The translations under genes were made by a program, and so were the position numbers. From Burkholderia sp. FERM BP-3421 (GTDB lineage Bacteria > Pseudomonadota > Gammaproteobacteria > Burkholderiales > Burkholderiaceae), in assembly GCF_028657905.1 (NCBI RefSeq), contig NZ_CP117782.1, positions 1,364,001 through 1,428,000 on the forward strand: a DNA stretch of 64,000 nucleotides, written 5' to 3'. This document shows, one piece after another, positions 43,092 through 52,004 of this stretch. Numbering within the stretch: the first letter of the stretch is position 1; every line of letters starts with the position of its first letter. The notes beneath the pieces are model-generated. The model saw only the letters and a program-made list of their open reading frames with translations. It was not told the origin of the DNA and searched no databases.

Positions 43092-45200
43092 TCACATCTC
43101 CGCCGTCAGGCTGACTGCGACGCGGCGCCCCTGATCCACGAGCCAGTTGCCGCTCAACCCGCTCGCCCGGCTGCGGTCGTCCACCGGCACCATCCGGTTC
43201 GTGACGTTGAGCAGCGCGACGTTGAGCGAGAAATGCTTCGAGATCCGGTAGCGGCCGCCGAGATCGAAGGTCGTGGTCGACGGCCGCTCGCGCACGCCTT
43301 GCGCACCGTTGCGGAACGCCGCCCAGTATTCGTTGCCGATGTAATTGATGTCCGCGTACAGATCCAGCTGCGGCGTGGGCGTCCAGCCCAGCTCCACGTT
43401 GAACTTGTGCCGCGGCGTCTTGTCGAGCGGATAGCCGTTCAGCGACCCGCCGTTGAACGCGCGCTCGCCGCTGCCCTCGCGCCGCGACTGCGTCAGCGTG
43501 TAGGTGCCCGAGATCCGGAACTGCTTCGCGACGCGCGTGCCCGCGCCAAGTTCCAGCCCGTACAGCTTCACGCGATCGACGTTGTCGTACACATAGATGT
43601 TGCGGCCGGGCGAACGACTGTCGGCGACGCCCGTGTCGTAGCTGACCACCTTGTTCTTGAACAGGTTGTTGAACAGCGTGAGGCTCGCGTGGCTCTCGCC
43701 GCTGTCGTAGCGCACGCCCAGCTCTTCCGTCAGGCTGGTCTCGGGCTTCAGCGCCGGATTGCCGCACAGCGTGCCCGCCACCGCGCCCGCCGCGCCGCCC
43801 GAGGTCATGCAGTAGCCGGCCGTGCTCTGGCGCAGCGTCGGCGGCTTGAAGCCGGTCGACACGCCGCCGCGCACCGTCACCGTCGGCGTCAGCTTGTAGA
43901 CGCCGTACACGCGCGGGCTCACATGGCTGCCGTAGCGCTCGTCGTGGTCGAGCCGCACGCCGGTCGTCAGCGTGAAGCGGCTGTTGAAGAAATAGTCGTT
44001 CTCGCCGAACAGCGCCCAGGCATTGCGCTTGATGCTGTCCGAGTTCCCCGCGTACCCCTTCGGCACCGCGTCCTGCATGCCCGCGCCCGACAGCCTCGAC
44101 CAGATATGCTGCCCGCCCACCGTCAGGATGTTGCGCTCGCCCCACCACGGCACCTCGAGCTTGCCCTCGAGCACCGTATCGGTGATCGCCGGCTTGATCG
44201 GCGAACGCGCGAGCGACGTCCATTGGTCCTGCGTGCCGCGCTCGCCGTACAGCGACAGCGTCGACTGGCCGAAGTCCCAGCGACCGTTGTGCGTGATGCC
44301 CCAGTAGTCGCGCACGTGGCGCGTCTCGGTCACGGTCGTCGCGAGCGTGCGCGGCGTGACGGGCGCGATGCTCTCGCCGGGCGTGCTCAGGTAGGTGAGC
44401 TGCTCGCGGCCCGCATTGATGCTGAGATCCTGGTTGCGCGCCGGCTTGGCGGTCAGCTTCACGTCGAAGCTGCCGATGCGCTGGCCGTTCGCGCCGCCCG
44501 TCGCGCTGAGCGGATAGTAGATGTGGTCCTCGCCGCGATGCAGCGCGCGGCCCGACACCTGCAGGCCGAGCACATCGGCCTTGAGCGGACCGCCCACCCA
44601 GAAATCGACGCTCTGCGTATCGCCCTGATCCGACTCCAGCTGCCAGACGCTGCCGGCGGTGACCGTGCCGCCCCACTTCTTCGGCACCTTGCGGGTGATG
44701 ATGTTGATCACGCCGCCCATCGCATCCGCGCCGTACATCGACGACATCGGGCCGCGCACGACCTCGATGCGCTCGATCGCGCTGAGCGGCGGCAGCAGGC
44801 TGGCCTGCACACCCGACGAACCGCGATTCATGGTCTCGCGGGTGTTCTGGCGGCGGCCGTCGACGAGGATCAGCGTGTATTCGCCCGGCATCCCGCGAAT
44901 CGAGATGTCCTGGTCGTTCGGCGTGGCGCCGACCACGCTCACGCCCTCCACCTTGCCGACGATCTCGGCGACCGAGGTGTACGGCTTCGCCTCGATGTCC
45001 TCGCGGGTGATGACGGAAATACTGGCGGGCGCGTCCTTGATCGCCTGCTCGCGCTGGCTGGCCGTCACGACGACGGTGCCGAGCGCGTGGTCAGGCAGCG
45101 CCGGATCGGCCGCCTGCGCGGCGACGCCCGACGCACCGAGCGCGCACAAGCCGGCCACGACGGCCGGCTTCAAGGCAAAGCTTGAGACATGATTCGACAT
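43092..45200 (-). CDS. TonB-dependent ferric-catecholate receptor (FepA/IroN type)
   Basis: The 702-residue outer-membrane receptor has a signal peptide (AVVAGLCALGASGVAAQA) and a TonB-box-like LGTVVVTAS. The plug domain has ISVITREDIEAKPYTSVAEI, DISIRGMPGEYTLILVDG, ERIEVVRGPMSSMYGADAMG and GVINIITRK; a 22-strand barrel ends in the aromatic-poor but family-like AVSLTAEM. Plug and barrel motifs (FKPPTLRQ, NPALKPETSLTEELGVRYD) are those of catecholate receptors. It is the first gene of the operon behind a Fur-box-like sequence. Confidence 0.92.
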   Translation of the reverse strand: MSNHVSSFALKPAVVAGLCALGASGVAAQAADPALPDHALGTVVVTASQREQAIKDAPASISVITREDIEAKPYTSVAEIVGKVEGVSVVGATPNDQDISIRGMPGEYTLILVDGRRQNTRETMNRGSSGVQASLLPPLSAIERIEVVRGPMSSMYGADAMGGVINIITRKVPKKWGGTVTAGSVWQLESDQGDTQSVDFWVGGPLKADVLGLQVSGRALHRGEDHIYYPLSATGGANGQRIGSFDVKLTAKPARNQDLSINAGREQLTYLSTPGESIAPVTPRTLATTVTETRHVRDYWGITHNGRWDFGQSTLSLYGERGTQDQWTSLARSPIKPAITDTVLEGKLEVPWWGERNILTVGGQHIWSRLSGAGMQDAVPKGYAGNSDSIKRNAWALFGENDYFFNSRFTLTTGVRLDHDERYGSHVSPRVYGVYKLTPTVTVRGGVSTGFKPPTLRQSTAGYCMTSGGAAGAVAGTLCGNPALKPETSLTEELGVRYDSGESHASLTLFNNLFKNKVVSYDTGVADSRSPGRNIYVYDNVDRVKLYGLELGAGTRVAKQFRISGTYTLTQSRREGSGERAFNGGSLNGYPLDKTPRHKFNVELGWTPTPQLDLYADINYIGNEYWAAFRNGAQGVRERPSTTTFDLGGRYRISKHFSLNVALLNVTNRMVPVDDRSRASGLSGNWLVDQGRRVAVSLTAEM

Positions 45201-45218
45201 GACGGTGCTTTCGATAAC

Positions 45219-45243
45219 GATAAATAAAATTGATTCTCATTTA
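45219..45243 (-). promoter_or_regulatory. Fur-box-like site before the receptor/biosynthesis operon
   Basis: On the coding strand the site reads AATGAGAATCAATTTTATTT, close to the Fur consensus GATAATGATAATCATTATC in its left half. It lies 20-45 nt upstream of the receptor start. Confidence 0.65.
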
Positions 45244-45313
45244 CATTATCGAAGATGAAAGCAGCCGGAATGTTTGCGTAAGAAACGAATTTGTTTGCCG
45301 TAAGCCGCGCCGT

Positions 45314-46264
45314 TCAGTGCCGCCCGCTGCTGCGCGCGAGTTTCGGCGTCACGCCGAAGCGGCGCTTGTAGGCGGTCGCGAAATTGGCGGCGCTCGTGTA
45401 GCCCGCGAGCGCCGCCGCCTGCTTGACGCTGATCGCGTCCTGCTCGAGCGCGAGCCGCGCGCGCTGCAGGCTCTGCTCGCGCAGGAAATCGAAGATGGTG
45501 GTGCCGTAGGCGCGGCGGAACTGCCGCTGCATCGCGTTCGCGTTCATGCCGGCGTGGCGCGCGATGTCGTCGAGCGACATCGCGTGCGCGGCGTCGCTGC
45601 CCAGGAACACGCGCAATTCCGCCATGCGCCGGTAAGCGCGCGAGTCGAGCGGCGCGTCCCGCTCCGCGGCCGGCGCGACCGCCTCGATCTGCAGCGACGA
45701 GAAGGCTTCGGCCAGCAGGTCGAGCACGCGCCCCTCGAGATAGATCGCCTGCAGCATCGGCGCGTAGGCGGGCGGACGGACGATCTGTTCCGCGAGCGCC
45801 ATCGCGCGCGGCGTCGGTCGCCAGAATTCGATCGACAGATGCCCGGACAGGAGCGAGCCGAGCCGCTCGGGCATCGCCGCGTGGCTCGCGGCCTGCAGGT
45901 GCCGCAGCCACTCGCCCGACATGCCGAGGCTCAGCCGGCGCGCATAACCGCCCTTGCTGATCCGGCGCCGGAAGATCTCGGGCTCGACCGCATTGACGAG
46001 GAACGACTGCGAGCGCTCGGCCGCGCCGCGCCGCGCCGCGGTGGCCAGGACCACGCGCCGGTCGCCGTACGACACGTCGAGCCGCCCCTCCAGCAACAGC
46101 ACCAGATGCAGCCCGGGCGAACACTGCCCGGACACCGTCGCATCGAATTCGTCCATCGCGTCGTCCGCATGCACCCTCAAGCCCGGCCGCACCTCGCGCA
46201 GCTTCGCGACATGCGCGGCATGGCCCGGCTCGTGGTTCCCGTTGATTTCCCGTTGCACACCCAT
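45314..46264 (-). CDS. AraC-family regulator (PchR-like) of siderophore genes
   Basis: The 316-residue protein has an N-terminal sensing domain (GLHLVLLLEGRLDVSYGDRR) and a C-terminal double helix-turn-helix: MSLDDIARHAGMNANAMQRQ, FRRAYGTTIFDFLRE and AAALAGYTSAANFATAYKRR. The NxNxLQ/MQRxFR form is that of PchR/AlcR-type activators that respond to the cognate ferric siderophore. It lies between the two iron-regulated transcription units and probably activates the receptor operon. Confidence 0.88.
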   Translation of the reverse strand: MGVQREINGNHEPGHAAHVAKLREVRPGLRVHADDAMDEFDATVSGQCSPGLHLVLLLEGRLDVSYGDRRVVLATAARRGAAERSQSFLVNAVEPEIFRRRISKGGYARRLSLGMSGEWLRHLQAASHAAMPERLGSLLSGHLSIEFWRPTPRAMALAEQIVRPPAYAPMLQAIYLEGRVLDLLAEAFSSLQIEAVAPAAERDAPLDSRAYRRMAELRVFLGSDAAHAMSLDDIARHAGMNANAMQRQFRRAYGTTIFDFLREQSLQRARLALEQDAISVKQAAALAGYTSAANFATAYKRRFGVTPKLARSSGRH

Positions 46265-46380
46265 TTTTCCAGCCCCCGGCTACGTTCGCGCCGCGCCCGT
46301 CAATAGGGCTGGCGCAAATCATTTCGTTGTTTTGCCAAACAAAAGCGCATCGCTGCGACACGCTTGTCCGGTTAAAATAA

Positions 46381-46401
46381 AATGCGAATCATTATCATTT
46401 A
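46381..46401 (+). promoter_or_regulatory. Fur-box-like site between araC-type gene and uptake operon
   Basis: AATGCGAATCATTATCATT is a near-consensus Fur box located in the divergent gap. It could control both directions. Confidence 0.8.
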
Positions 46402-46417
46402 TCGTATCGGGATTGGC

Positions 46418-47557
46418 GTGATAAAGACAAGCAAATTTTGGCTGGCGGCCTGCGCGTGGATGCTGGGCAGCCTGTTCCTCCAGGCCGCGGCCCACGCGGA
46501 CGTCGCCGTTACCGACCTGGCGGGCCGCACCGTCAAGATTCCCGACCGCGTCGACCGGGTGCTGCTCGGCGAGGGCCGCATGCTGCCCGCGCTCGCGATC
46601 GTCGAAAGCGGCGATCCGAGCCGCCGCCTCGTCGGCATGATGGGTGATTTCGAACAACTCGACGCGGCCGGCTACGCGCAATGGCAGGCCCGCTTTCCGC
46701 ATCTGAAGGACGTACCGCGCATCGGGCGTTCGCAGTCGGGCAGCTTCAGCGACGAACGCGCGCTCGCGCTGCGGCCGCAAGTGGCGATCTTCGGGCTCGG
46801 CGGCGGCCACGGCCCCAGCGAGCGGGATCGCGAAACACTCGCGCGGCTCGAGGCGGCCGGCGTCGCGATCGTGTTCGTCGATTTCCGTCACGACCCGCTC
46901 GGCAACACGCCGCGCAGCATGACCCTGCTCGGCCAGGTGTTCGGCGCGCCCAAGCAGGCGGCGGCGTTCAACACCTATTGGCAGCAGCAGCTCGATCTCG
47001 TCCAGCAGCGCCTGAAGCAGGCAAAGGCGCCCGCCCCCACCGTGTTCCTCGAAAGCCGGGTCGGCCTGTCGAGCGGCTGCTGCGACACGATGACGGGCAT
47101 GCTCGGGCGCCTGCTCGACGCGGCGGGCGGCAACAACATCGCGAAGCCGCTGATCCCGGGCGAGCACGGCACGCTCAATCCGGAATTCCTGCTCGCCAAG
47201 CAGCCCGACGTCTACATCGGCACCGCGGTCGGCTCGATGCAGACCGTGCAGAGCGCGCCGCAACGCATCGCGCTCGGCGCGGGCGTCCCGGCCGACGTCG
47301 CGCGGCGCTCGCTCGAACACGTGCTGCAGCGGCCGAAGATCGCGTCGCTGCGCGCCGTGCGCGAGGGCCGCGCCCATGCGGTCTGGCATCACTTCTACAA
47401 TTCGCCGTTCAACGTCGTGGCGGTGCAGGCGATGGCCAAGTGGCTGCATCCCGATCTGTTCGCCGATCTCGATCCGCGCCGCACGCAGGAAGAGATGTAT
47501 CGCCGCTTCCAGCCGATCGCGCTGCAAGGCGAATACTGGACGAGCGTCGGGCGCTGA
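46418..47557 (+). CDS. ferric-siderophore ABC transporter substrate-binding protein
   Basis: The 379-residue periplasmic protein has a signal peptide ending LFLQAAAHA, then DVAVTDLAGRTVKIPDRVDR, DERALALRPQVAIFGLGG and a helical backbone linker. It belongs to the class III FecB/BtuF-type binding proteins. I choose the GTG at 46418, since the ATG at 46382 lies within the Fur box; the longer form would add 12 residues. It opens the operon with the esterase, permease and ATPase genes. Confidence 0.82.
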   Translation: MIKTSKFWLAACAWMLGSLFLQAAAHADVAVTDLAGRTVKIPDRVDRVLLGEGRMLPALAIVESGDPSRRLVGMMGDFEQLDAAGYAQWQARFPHLKDVPRIGRSQSGSFSDERALALRPQVAIFGLGGGHGPSERDRETLARLEAAGVAIVFVDFRHDPLGNTPRSMTLLGQVFGAPKQAAAFNTYWQQQLDLVQQRLKQAKAPAPTVFLESRVGLSSGCCDTMTGMLGRLLDAAGGNNIAKPLIPGEHGTLNPEFLLAKQPDVYIGTAVGSMQTVQSAPQRIALGAGVPADVARRSLEHVLQRPKIASLRAVREGRAHAVWHHFYNSPFNVVAVQAMAKWLHPDLFADLDPRRTQEEMYRRFQPIALQGEYWTSVGR

Positions 47558-47558
47558 G

Positions 47559-48500
47559 ATGCCGCATCCCGTCCATCCGACGCGCCGCGCGCTGCTGCTC
47601 GCGAGCGCGGGCGCCCTGTCCGGCTGCATCGCGCCCGCGGCGTCCCTGCCGCGCTCAGCCGGCACCGGCGACTGGCCCGGGCTGAGCGCCGCCCGCCCCG
47701 TGACGATCCCCGGCAGCCATCAGTTCGACATCGCGTTCGACGGCCGCATGCGGCGCATCTTCGTGGCGCTGCCCGAGCAGCCCGCGCCGCCCGAGGGCTA
47801 TCCCGTGCTGTACGCGCTCGACGGCAATGCGTCGTTCCCGCTCCTCGCGCCGCTCGCGCGCCAGTACGCCGCGCGCCCCGGCGCGCTGCGGGGCGCGCCG
47901 CCCATCGTGGTCGGCCTCGGCTACGCCACCGATGCCGCCTACGACATGGACGCGCGCACCGACGACTACACGCTCGCGCCGCACGCCGGCCGCCCGCGCG
48001 CGGATGCCCTGCTCGATTTCCTCGAACACGGGCTGCGCCCCTGGCTCGCCCGGCAGGCGTCGCTCGATCCGCATCGCCAGACGCTGTTCGGCCATTCGTA
48101 CGGCGGACTGTTCACGCTGTACGCACTGTTCACGCGCCCCGCGCTGTTCAGCCGCCATGTCGCGGCGAGCCCGTCGATCTGGTGGGGCGAGCGCGCCTTG
48201 CTGCCCTACCGCGACCGCTTCATCGAGCAGGCCGCGCCGCTCGCCGCCCCGACCACCGTGCTCGTGACCGCAGGCGGTCTCGAGGAAGGCGCGCCGCATC
48301 CCGATCCGGAACGCGCGCGGCGCCAGGCCGAGCGCCGGCAGGTCAGCTCCGCGCGCGAACTCGTGCGGAGCCTGCAGCGCGTGCCTCAGCTGCGGGCGAC
48401 GTTCCGCCTGCTCGACGGCGAAGACCACGGCGGCGTGATGCCGCGCAGCGCGGCGCTCGCGCTCGGCGTCGCCTGCGCCCCTACGGAGGCATCGGCATGA
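47559..48500 (+). CDS. IroE/Fes-like siderophore esterase (alpha/beta hydrolase, lipoprotein signal)
   Basis: The 313-residue protein has a twin-arginine-like TRRALLLASAGALSGC start with a lipobox, so it is exported and probably anchored in the periplasm. The esterase_D-type fold has RMRRIFVALPEQPAPPEGYP, VLYALDGNASF, the nucleophile elbow TLFGHSYGGLFTLYALF, SIWWGERALL and a late catalytic histidine in GEDHGGVMP. IroE cleaves the trilactone of catecholate siderophores; a lysine-based product would have no such ester. The gene overlaps the permease by ATGA. Confidence 0.85.
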   Translation: MPHPVHPTRRALLLASAGALSGCIAPAASLPRSAGTGDWPGLSAARPVTIPGSHQFDIAFDGRMRRIFVALPEQPAPPEGYPVLYALDGNASFPLLAPLARQYAARPGALRGAPPIVVGLGYATDAAYDMDARTDDYTLAPHAGRPRADALLDFLEHGLRPWLARQASLDPHRQTLFGHSYGGLFTLYALFTRPALFSRHVAASPSIWWGERALLPYRDRFIEQAAPLAAPTTVLVTAGGLEEGAPHPDPERARRQAERRQVSSARELVRSLQRVPQLRATFRLLDGEDHGGVMPRSAALALGVACAPTEASA

Positions 48501-49561
48501 GCGCGCCCGCCGTCGCCGCGCAGCGCTCGCTGCGCGGCCGCTATCGCGCCGTCGCGCTGCGGCGCCTCGCCGCGCTGGGCCTGCTCGCGGTCACGCTCGC
48601 CGCGCTGTTCGCCACGGATCTCGCGACCGGCCCCTCGCCGTTCCCGCTGCGCGACCTCGTCGCCGGCCTGCTGCATCCGGAACGGCTGGCGCTCGAACAA
48701 CACGTGATCCTGTGGGACGTGCGGCTGCCCTACGCGGTACTCGCCGTGCTCGTGGGCAGCGCGCTCGGCCTGGCCGGCGCGGAAATGCAGACCGTGCTGA
48801 ACAACCCGCTCGCGAGCCCGTTCACGCTCGGCCTGTCGGCCGCCGCGAGCGTCGGCGCGTCGCTCGTCGTGATCAGCGGCTGGCAGCTCGTGCTGTGGAA
48901 CGAGAACCTCGCGCTGTCGCTCGGCGCGTTCGGCTGCGCGGTCGGCGCGACGCTGCTCATCATCTGGCTCGCGTGGCGGCACGGCGCGACCACCGAGACC
49001 GTCGTCCTGTTCGGCATCGGCCTGATGTTCAGCTTCGAGGCCCTGCTCTGGCTGCTCCAGTTCATCGCGGACAGCAACGCGCTCCAGCAGATCGTGTTCT
49101 GGAGCATGGGCAGCCTAGCCCGCGCGAGCTGGAGCAAGATCGCGATCCTGTCGTGCGTGCTCGCGCTGTGCGGACTCTGGTCGGGCACCCAGGTCTGGAC
49201 CATGACGGCGCTGCGCGCCGGCGAGGAACAGGCGCGCAGCATGGGCATCGCGGTCGAGCGGCTGCGGCTCCTGACGCTCGTGCGCATCAGCCTGCTGTCG
49301 GCCACCGCGCTGTCGTTCGTCGGCACCATCGGCTTCGTCGGGCTGGTCGGCCCGCACATGTCGCGCCTCCTGGTCGGCGAGGATCATCGCTACTACCTGC
49401 CGGGCAGCGTCCTGGCCGGCGCCATCATGGTGTCGGGCGCGTCGATCCTGAGCAAGACGCTGATCAGCGGCGTCGTGCTGCCGATCGGCATCATCACCGC
49501 GCTCGTCGGCGTGCCGCTGTTCATGCTGCTGATCACCCGACGCCGGAGGCGCGATGCATAA
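48497..49561 (+). CDS. ferric-siderophore ABC permease (FecCD family)
   Basis: The 354-residue inner-membrane protein has about ten helices and the FecCD signatures LWDVRLPYAVLAVLVGSALG, LAGAEMQTVLNNPLASPFTL, FWSMGSLARASW, FVGTIGFVGLVGPHMSRLLV and LPIGIITALVGVPLFMLLI. It likely forms a homodimer, as only one permease gene is present. The start overlaps the esterase stop and its end overlaps the ATPase start. Confidence 0.93.
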   Translation: MSAPAVAAQRSLRGRYRAVALRRLAALGLLAVTLAALFATDLATGPSPFPLRDLVAGLLHPERLALEQHVILWDVRLPYAVLAVLVGSALGLAGAEMQTVLNNPLASPFTLGLSAAASVGASLVVISGWQLVLWNENLALSLGAFGCAVGATLLIIWLAWRHGATTETVVLFGIGLMFSFEALLWLLQFIADSNALQQIVFWSMGSLARASWSKIAILSCVLALCGLWSGTQVWTMTALRAGEEQARSMGIAVERLRLLTLVRISLLSATALSFVGTIGFVGLVGPHMSRLLVGEDHRYYLPGSVLAGAIMVSGASILSKTLISGVVLPIGIITALVGVPLFMLLITRRRRRDA

Positions 49562-50375
49562 CGTCGACCCCACACTGCGCATCGCCGGCGTCAGCGTCGC
49601 GTACGGCGCGCGCACGATCGTCGAGCGCCTCGCGCTGCCGCCCATCGCGCCGGGCTGCATGGTCGCCGTGCTCGGCCCGAACGGCGTCGGAAAATCCACG
49701 CTGTTGCGCGCGCTGGCGCGCCTGCTCCCCGCGCGCGGCGAGGCGATGCTCGGGCCGACCGACCTGCTGCGCTGCGCACGGCGCGACCATCTGCGCTGCG
49801 TCGGCTACCTGCCGCAAAGCCTGCCCCAAGCCTCGTCGCTGCTCGTCTACGAAGCCGTGAGCGGCGCGTTGCGCGCCACTTGCGGCGGCCTGGGCGAGCA
49901 CGAGCACGATGCGCGCGTGCAAGCGGTGTTCGCGCAATTGCACCTGCATCCGCTCGCGATGAAGTCGCTCGACCAGCTGTCGGGCGGCCAGCGTCAGATG
50001 GTCGGGCTCGCGCAGGTGCTGATCCGTCACACGCCCTTGCTGCTGCTCGACGAACCGACGAGCGCGCTCGACCTGCGCTGGCAATTGCTCGCGCTCGAAG
50101 CGATGCGCGACGCGGCGCGGCGGCGCGGCGCGATCGTGCTGGTCGCGATGCACGACCTGAACCTCGCGTCGCGTTTCTGCGACCGGATGGCGCTGCTGGG
50201 GCCGCACGGCCTGCTCGCCTGCGGCAGCCCGGCCGAGGTGCTGCAGGTCGAGCACGTGCGGCGCGCCTATCAGGTCGAGGCACGGATCGAGCGCACCGCG
50301 AGCGATGACTGCGTCGTCCTGGCCGAGCGCGCGCTCGCGCCTGCCGCCGAGATCGAGGTCGATCCGGTCGCGTGA
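49554..50375 (+). CDS. ferric-siderophore ABC transporter ATP-binding protein
   Basis: The 273-residue ATPase has Walker A GPNGVGKS, a Q-loop in VGYLPQSLPQAS, signature LSGGQRQMVGLAQ, Walker B LLLLDEP and the histidine in VAMHDLNLASRF. This is the FepC/FhuC type. It completes the inner-membrane importer with the overlapping permease gene. Confidence 0.93.
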   Translation: MHNVDPTLRIAGVSVAYGARTIVERLALPPIAPGCMVAVLGPNGVGKSTLLRALARLLPARGEAMLGPTDLLRCARRDHLRCVGYLPQSLPQASSLLVYEAVSGALRATCGGLGEHEHDARVQAVFAQLHLHPLAMKSLDQLSGGQRQMVGLAQVLIRHTPLLLLDEPTSALDLRWQLLALEAMRDAARRRGAIVLVAMHDLNLASRFCDRMALLGPHGLLACGSPAEVLQVEHVRRAYQVEARIERTASDDCVVLAERALAPAAEIEVDPVA

Positions 50376-50434
50376 CGTGCGCAGGGACCTCGCCCGGCGG
50401 CCACCACGAGGCGTTCGCCCGCCGGGTGAACCGC

Positions 50435-51952
50435 TCACGCCGTGACCGCGGGCGAACCGAACCAGCGACGAAGCGCGGCCTCCAGCCCGTCCATGTCGTT
50501 CTCGTCGCCGGCCCAGGCGACGCAGGCATCGGGGCGGATCAGCATCGACGCCCCCCGCTCGACGGCGATGCAACGCACCCGTCCGGTCGCGGCCGCAACA
50601 CGTCCGGACGCCGCCCCGTCCAGCGACGCATCGAGAAAGACGCCGCGGCCGTCCTGCATGAGCGCGTAGAGCGAACCCTCACCGTCGCCCCGTTCGATCG
50701 GCCGGTCGCCGATCGAACGCCCGACCTCGTCGAGCGCCGACCCGAGATCGTAGCGGGTGGACAGGCCGCTCATCATCTCGCCGACAAAACGATTGACCTC
50801 ATCGAATTGCATGAGGTGCGCCATCAGGTCCCGCATCGCGCCGGCCTGCGGATCCGGCCGCAGGATGGCGACCTGGGCCAGCGTGTTCGCCATCACGGCC
50901 TCGGCCACCGGCCGGCGCTCGCTCGTATAGGTATCGAGCAGGCTGTCCGGCTGCTCGCCGCGAATGACGGCGGCGAGCTTCCAGCCGAGGTTCGCCGCAT
51001 CGCCGAGACCGAGGCTCAGGCCCTGGCCGCCGAACGGCGAATGGACATGCGCCGCATCGCCGGCAAGCAGCACGCGGTCCCGGCGGTAGCGGTCGACGAG
51101 CCGCGTGTTGTCCGCCCATCGGCTCCCGCTTTCGAGCGCATTCACCCGGACGTCGACGCCGCTGACGCGGCGCAGGACCGCCTCGATTTCCTCGCGCGTG
51201 ACGCTTGCCTGCCGATCCGCCGGGGGACCGCTGAAGTCCAGCATGAACAAGCGCCCTGGGAGCGGCCCATAGGCGAATACGCCACCGGTTGTGCGATACC
51301 AGCCGAACGACGGCAGGCATCCGGGCGGATCGATCTCGGCGACGGCCTGATAGAAGGTCATCGTGGGCGCGGTGCCGGGGAAATCGAAACCGGCGAGCTT
51401 GCGCACGAGGCTGCGCCCGCCGTCGCAGCCGACGAGATAGGCGCAGTGCGCCCGGCCGCCGCCTGCCGGAGCGGACCACGCCACCTCGACGCCGTCCGCC
51501 CGCTGCGCGAGGCGCGTGACCTCGCATGCGCGCCGCACCTCGATCCCGAGCGACCGCGCACGGTCGGCCAGCATGGCTTCGAGGTCGGGCTGATCCACGG
51601 CCCGCCCGCGCCGCTGCGGCTCTTTTTGCGCATCCCTGCGGATCAAGGCCAGGCCCGCGAAATGACCGCTGAACTTCGACGCGCGACTGCGCAGATCCAC
51701 CCCGCTTTGCGCCGCGAACGCCTCCATCGTCGCCATGCTGCGCGCCTCGGCGGAGGCGATCGCCTCCGTCATGCCACGCCGCGCCAGCGCTTCGCATCCC
51801 AGCGCGCCGAGCGACAAGGCCTTCATGGCCCGGCTCGCGGCGGCCAGACGCTCCAGCACCAGCACACGTGCACCGCCCAGGGTCAGTTCGATCGCGGTCA
51901 ACAGTCCGACCGGCCCCGCGCCCACAATCACCACGTCGATCGTCTCGTTCAT
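50435..51952 (-). CDS. FAD-dependent monooxygenase (aromatic hydroxylase / rifampicin-monooxygenase type)
   Basis: The 505-residue flavoprotein has the GxGxxG start DVVIVGAGPVGLLTAIEL, a DG segment VGCDGGRSLVRKLAGFDFPG and the FAD-ribityl motif VLLAGDAAHVHSPFGGQGLS. The C-terminal thioredoxin-like region holds RPDACVAWAG. This is the class A hydroxylase pattern used on phenols, polyketides or rifamycins; the substrate is unknown. It is divergent from a TetR gene across 52 nt, which suggests induction by the substrate. It converges on the siderophore ATPase gene. Confidence 0.85.
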   Translation of the reverse strand: MNETIDVVIVGAGPVGLLTAIELTLGGARVLVLERLAAASRAMKALSLGALGCEALARRGMTEAIASAEARSMATMEAFAAQSGVDLRSRASKFSGHFAGLALIRRDAQKEPQRRGRAVDQPDLEAMLADRARSLGIEVRRACEVTRLAQRADGVEVAWSAPAGGGRAHCAYLVGCDGGRSLVRKLAGFDFPGTAPTMTFYQAVAEIDPPGCLPSFGWYRTTGGVFAYGPLPGRLFMLDFSGPPADRQASVTREEIEAVLRRVSGVDVRVNALESGSRWADNTRLVDRYRRDRVLLAGDAAHVHSPFGGQGLSLGLGDAANLGWKLAAVIRGEQPDSLLDTYTSERRPVAEAVMANTLAQVAILRPDPQAGAMRDLMAHLMQFDEVNRFVGEMMSGLSTRYDLGSALDEVGRSIGDRPIERGDGEGSLYALMQDGRGVFLDASLDGAASGRVAAATGRVRCIAVERGASMLIRPDACVAWAGDENDMDGLEAALRRWFGSPAVTA

Positions 51953-51981
51953 ATACTTAATCAAAATATGTACTGAGTATA
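51952..51981. promoter_or_regulatory. inverted repeat in the monooxygenase/TetR gap
   Basis: TATACT (51952-51957) and AGTATA (51976-51981) form a 6-bp inverted repeat, with a smaller GTAC-TGAG-TAC palindrome inside its right half. It lies exactly between the divergent starts and is a likely TetR operator. Confidence 0.45.
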
Positions 51982-52004
51982 CAAACTATGCTATCGTCAG
52001 CGCC

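Noticed and set aside
42996..45185. Forward open frame of about 730 codons opposite the TonB receptor
   Set aside because: The receptor strand has signal peptide, plug and barrel motifs; the opposite frame has none.
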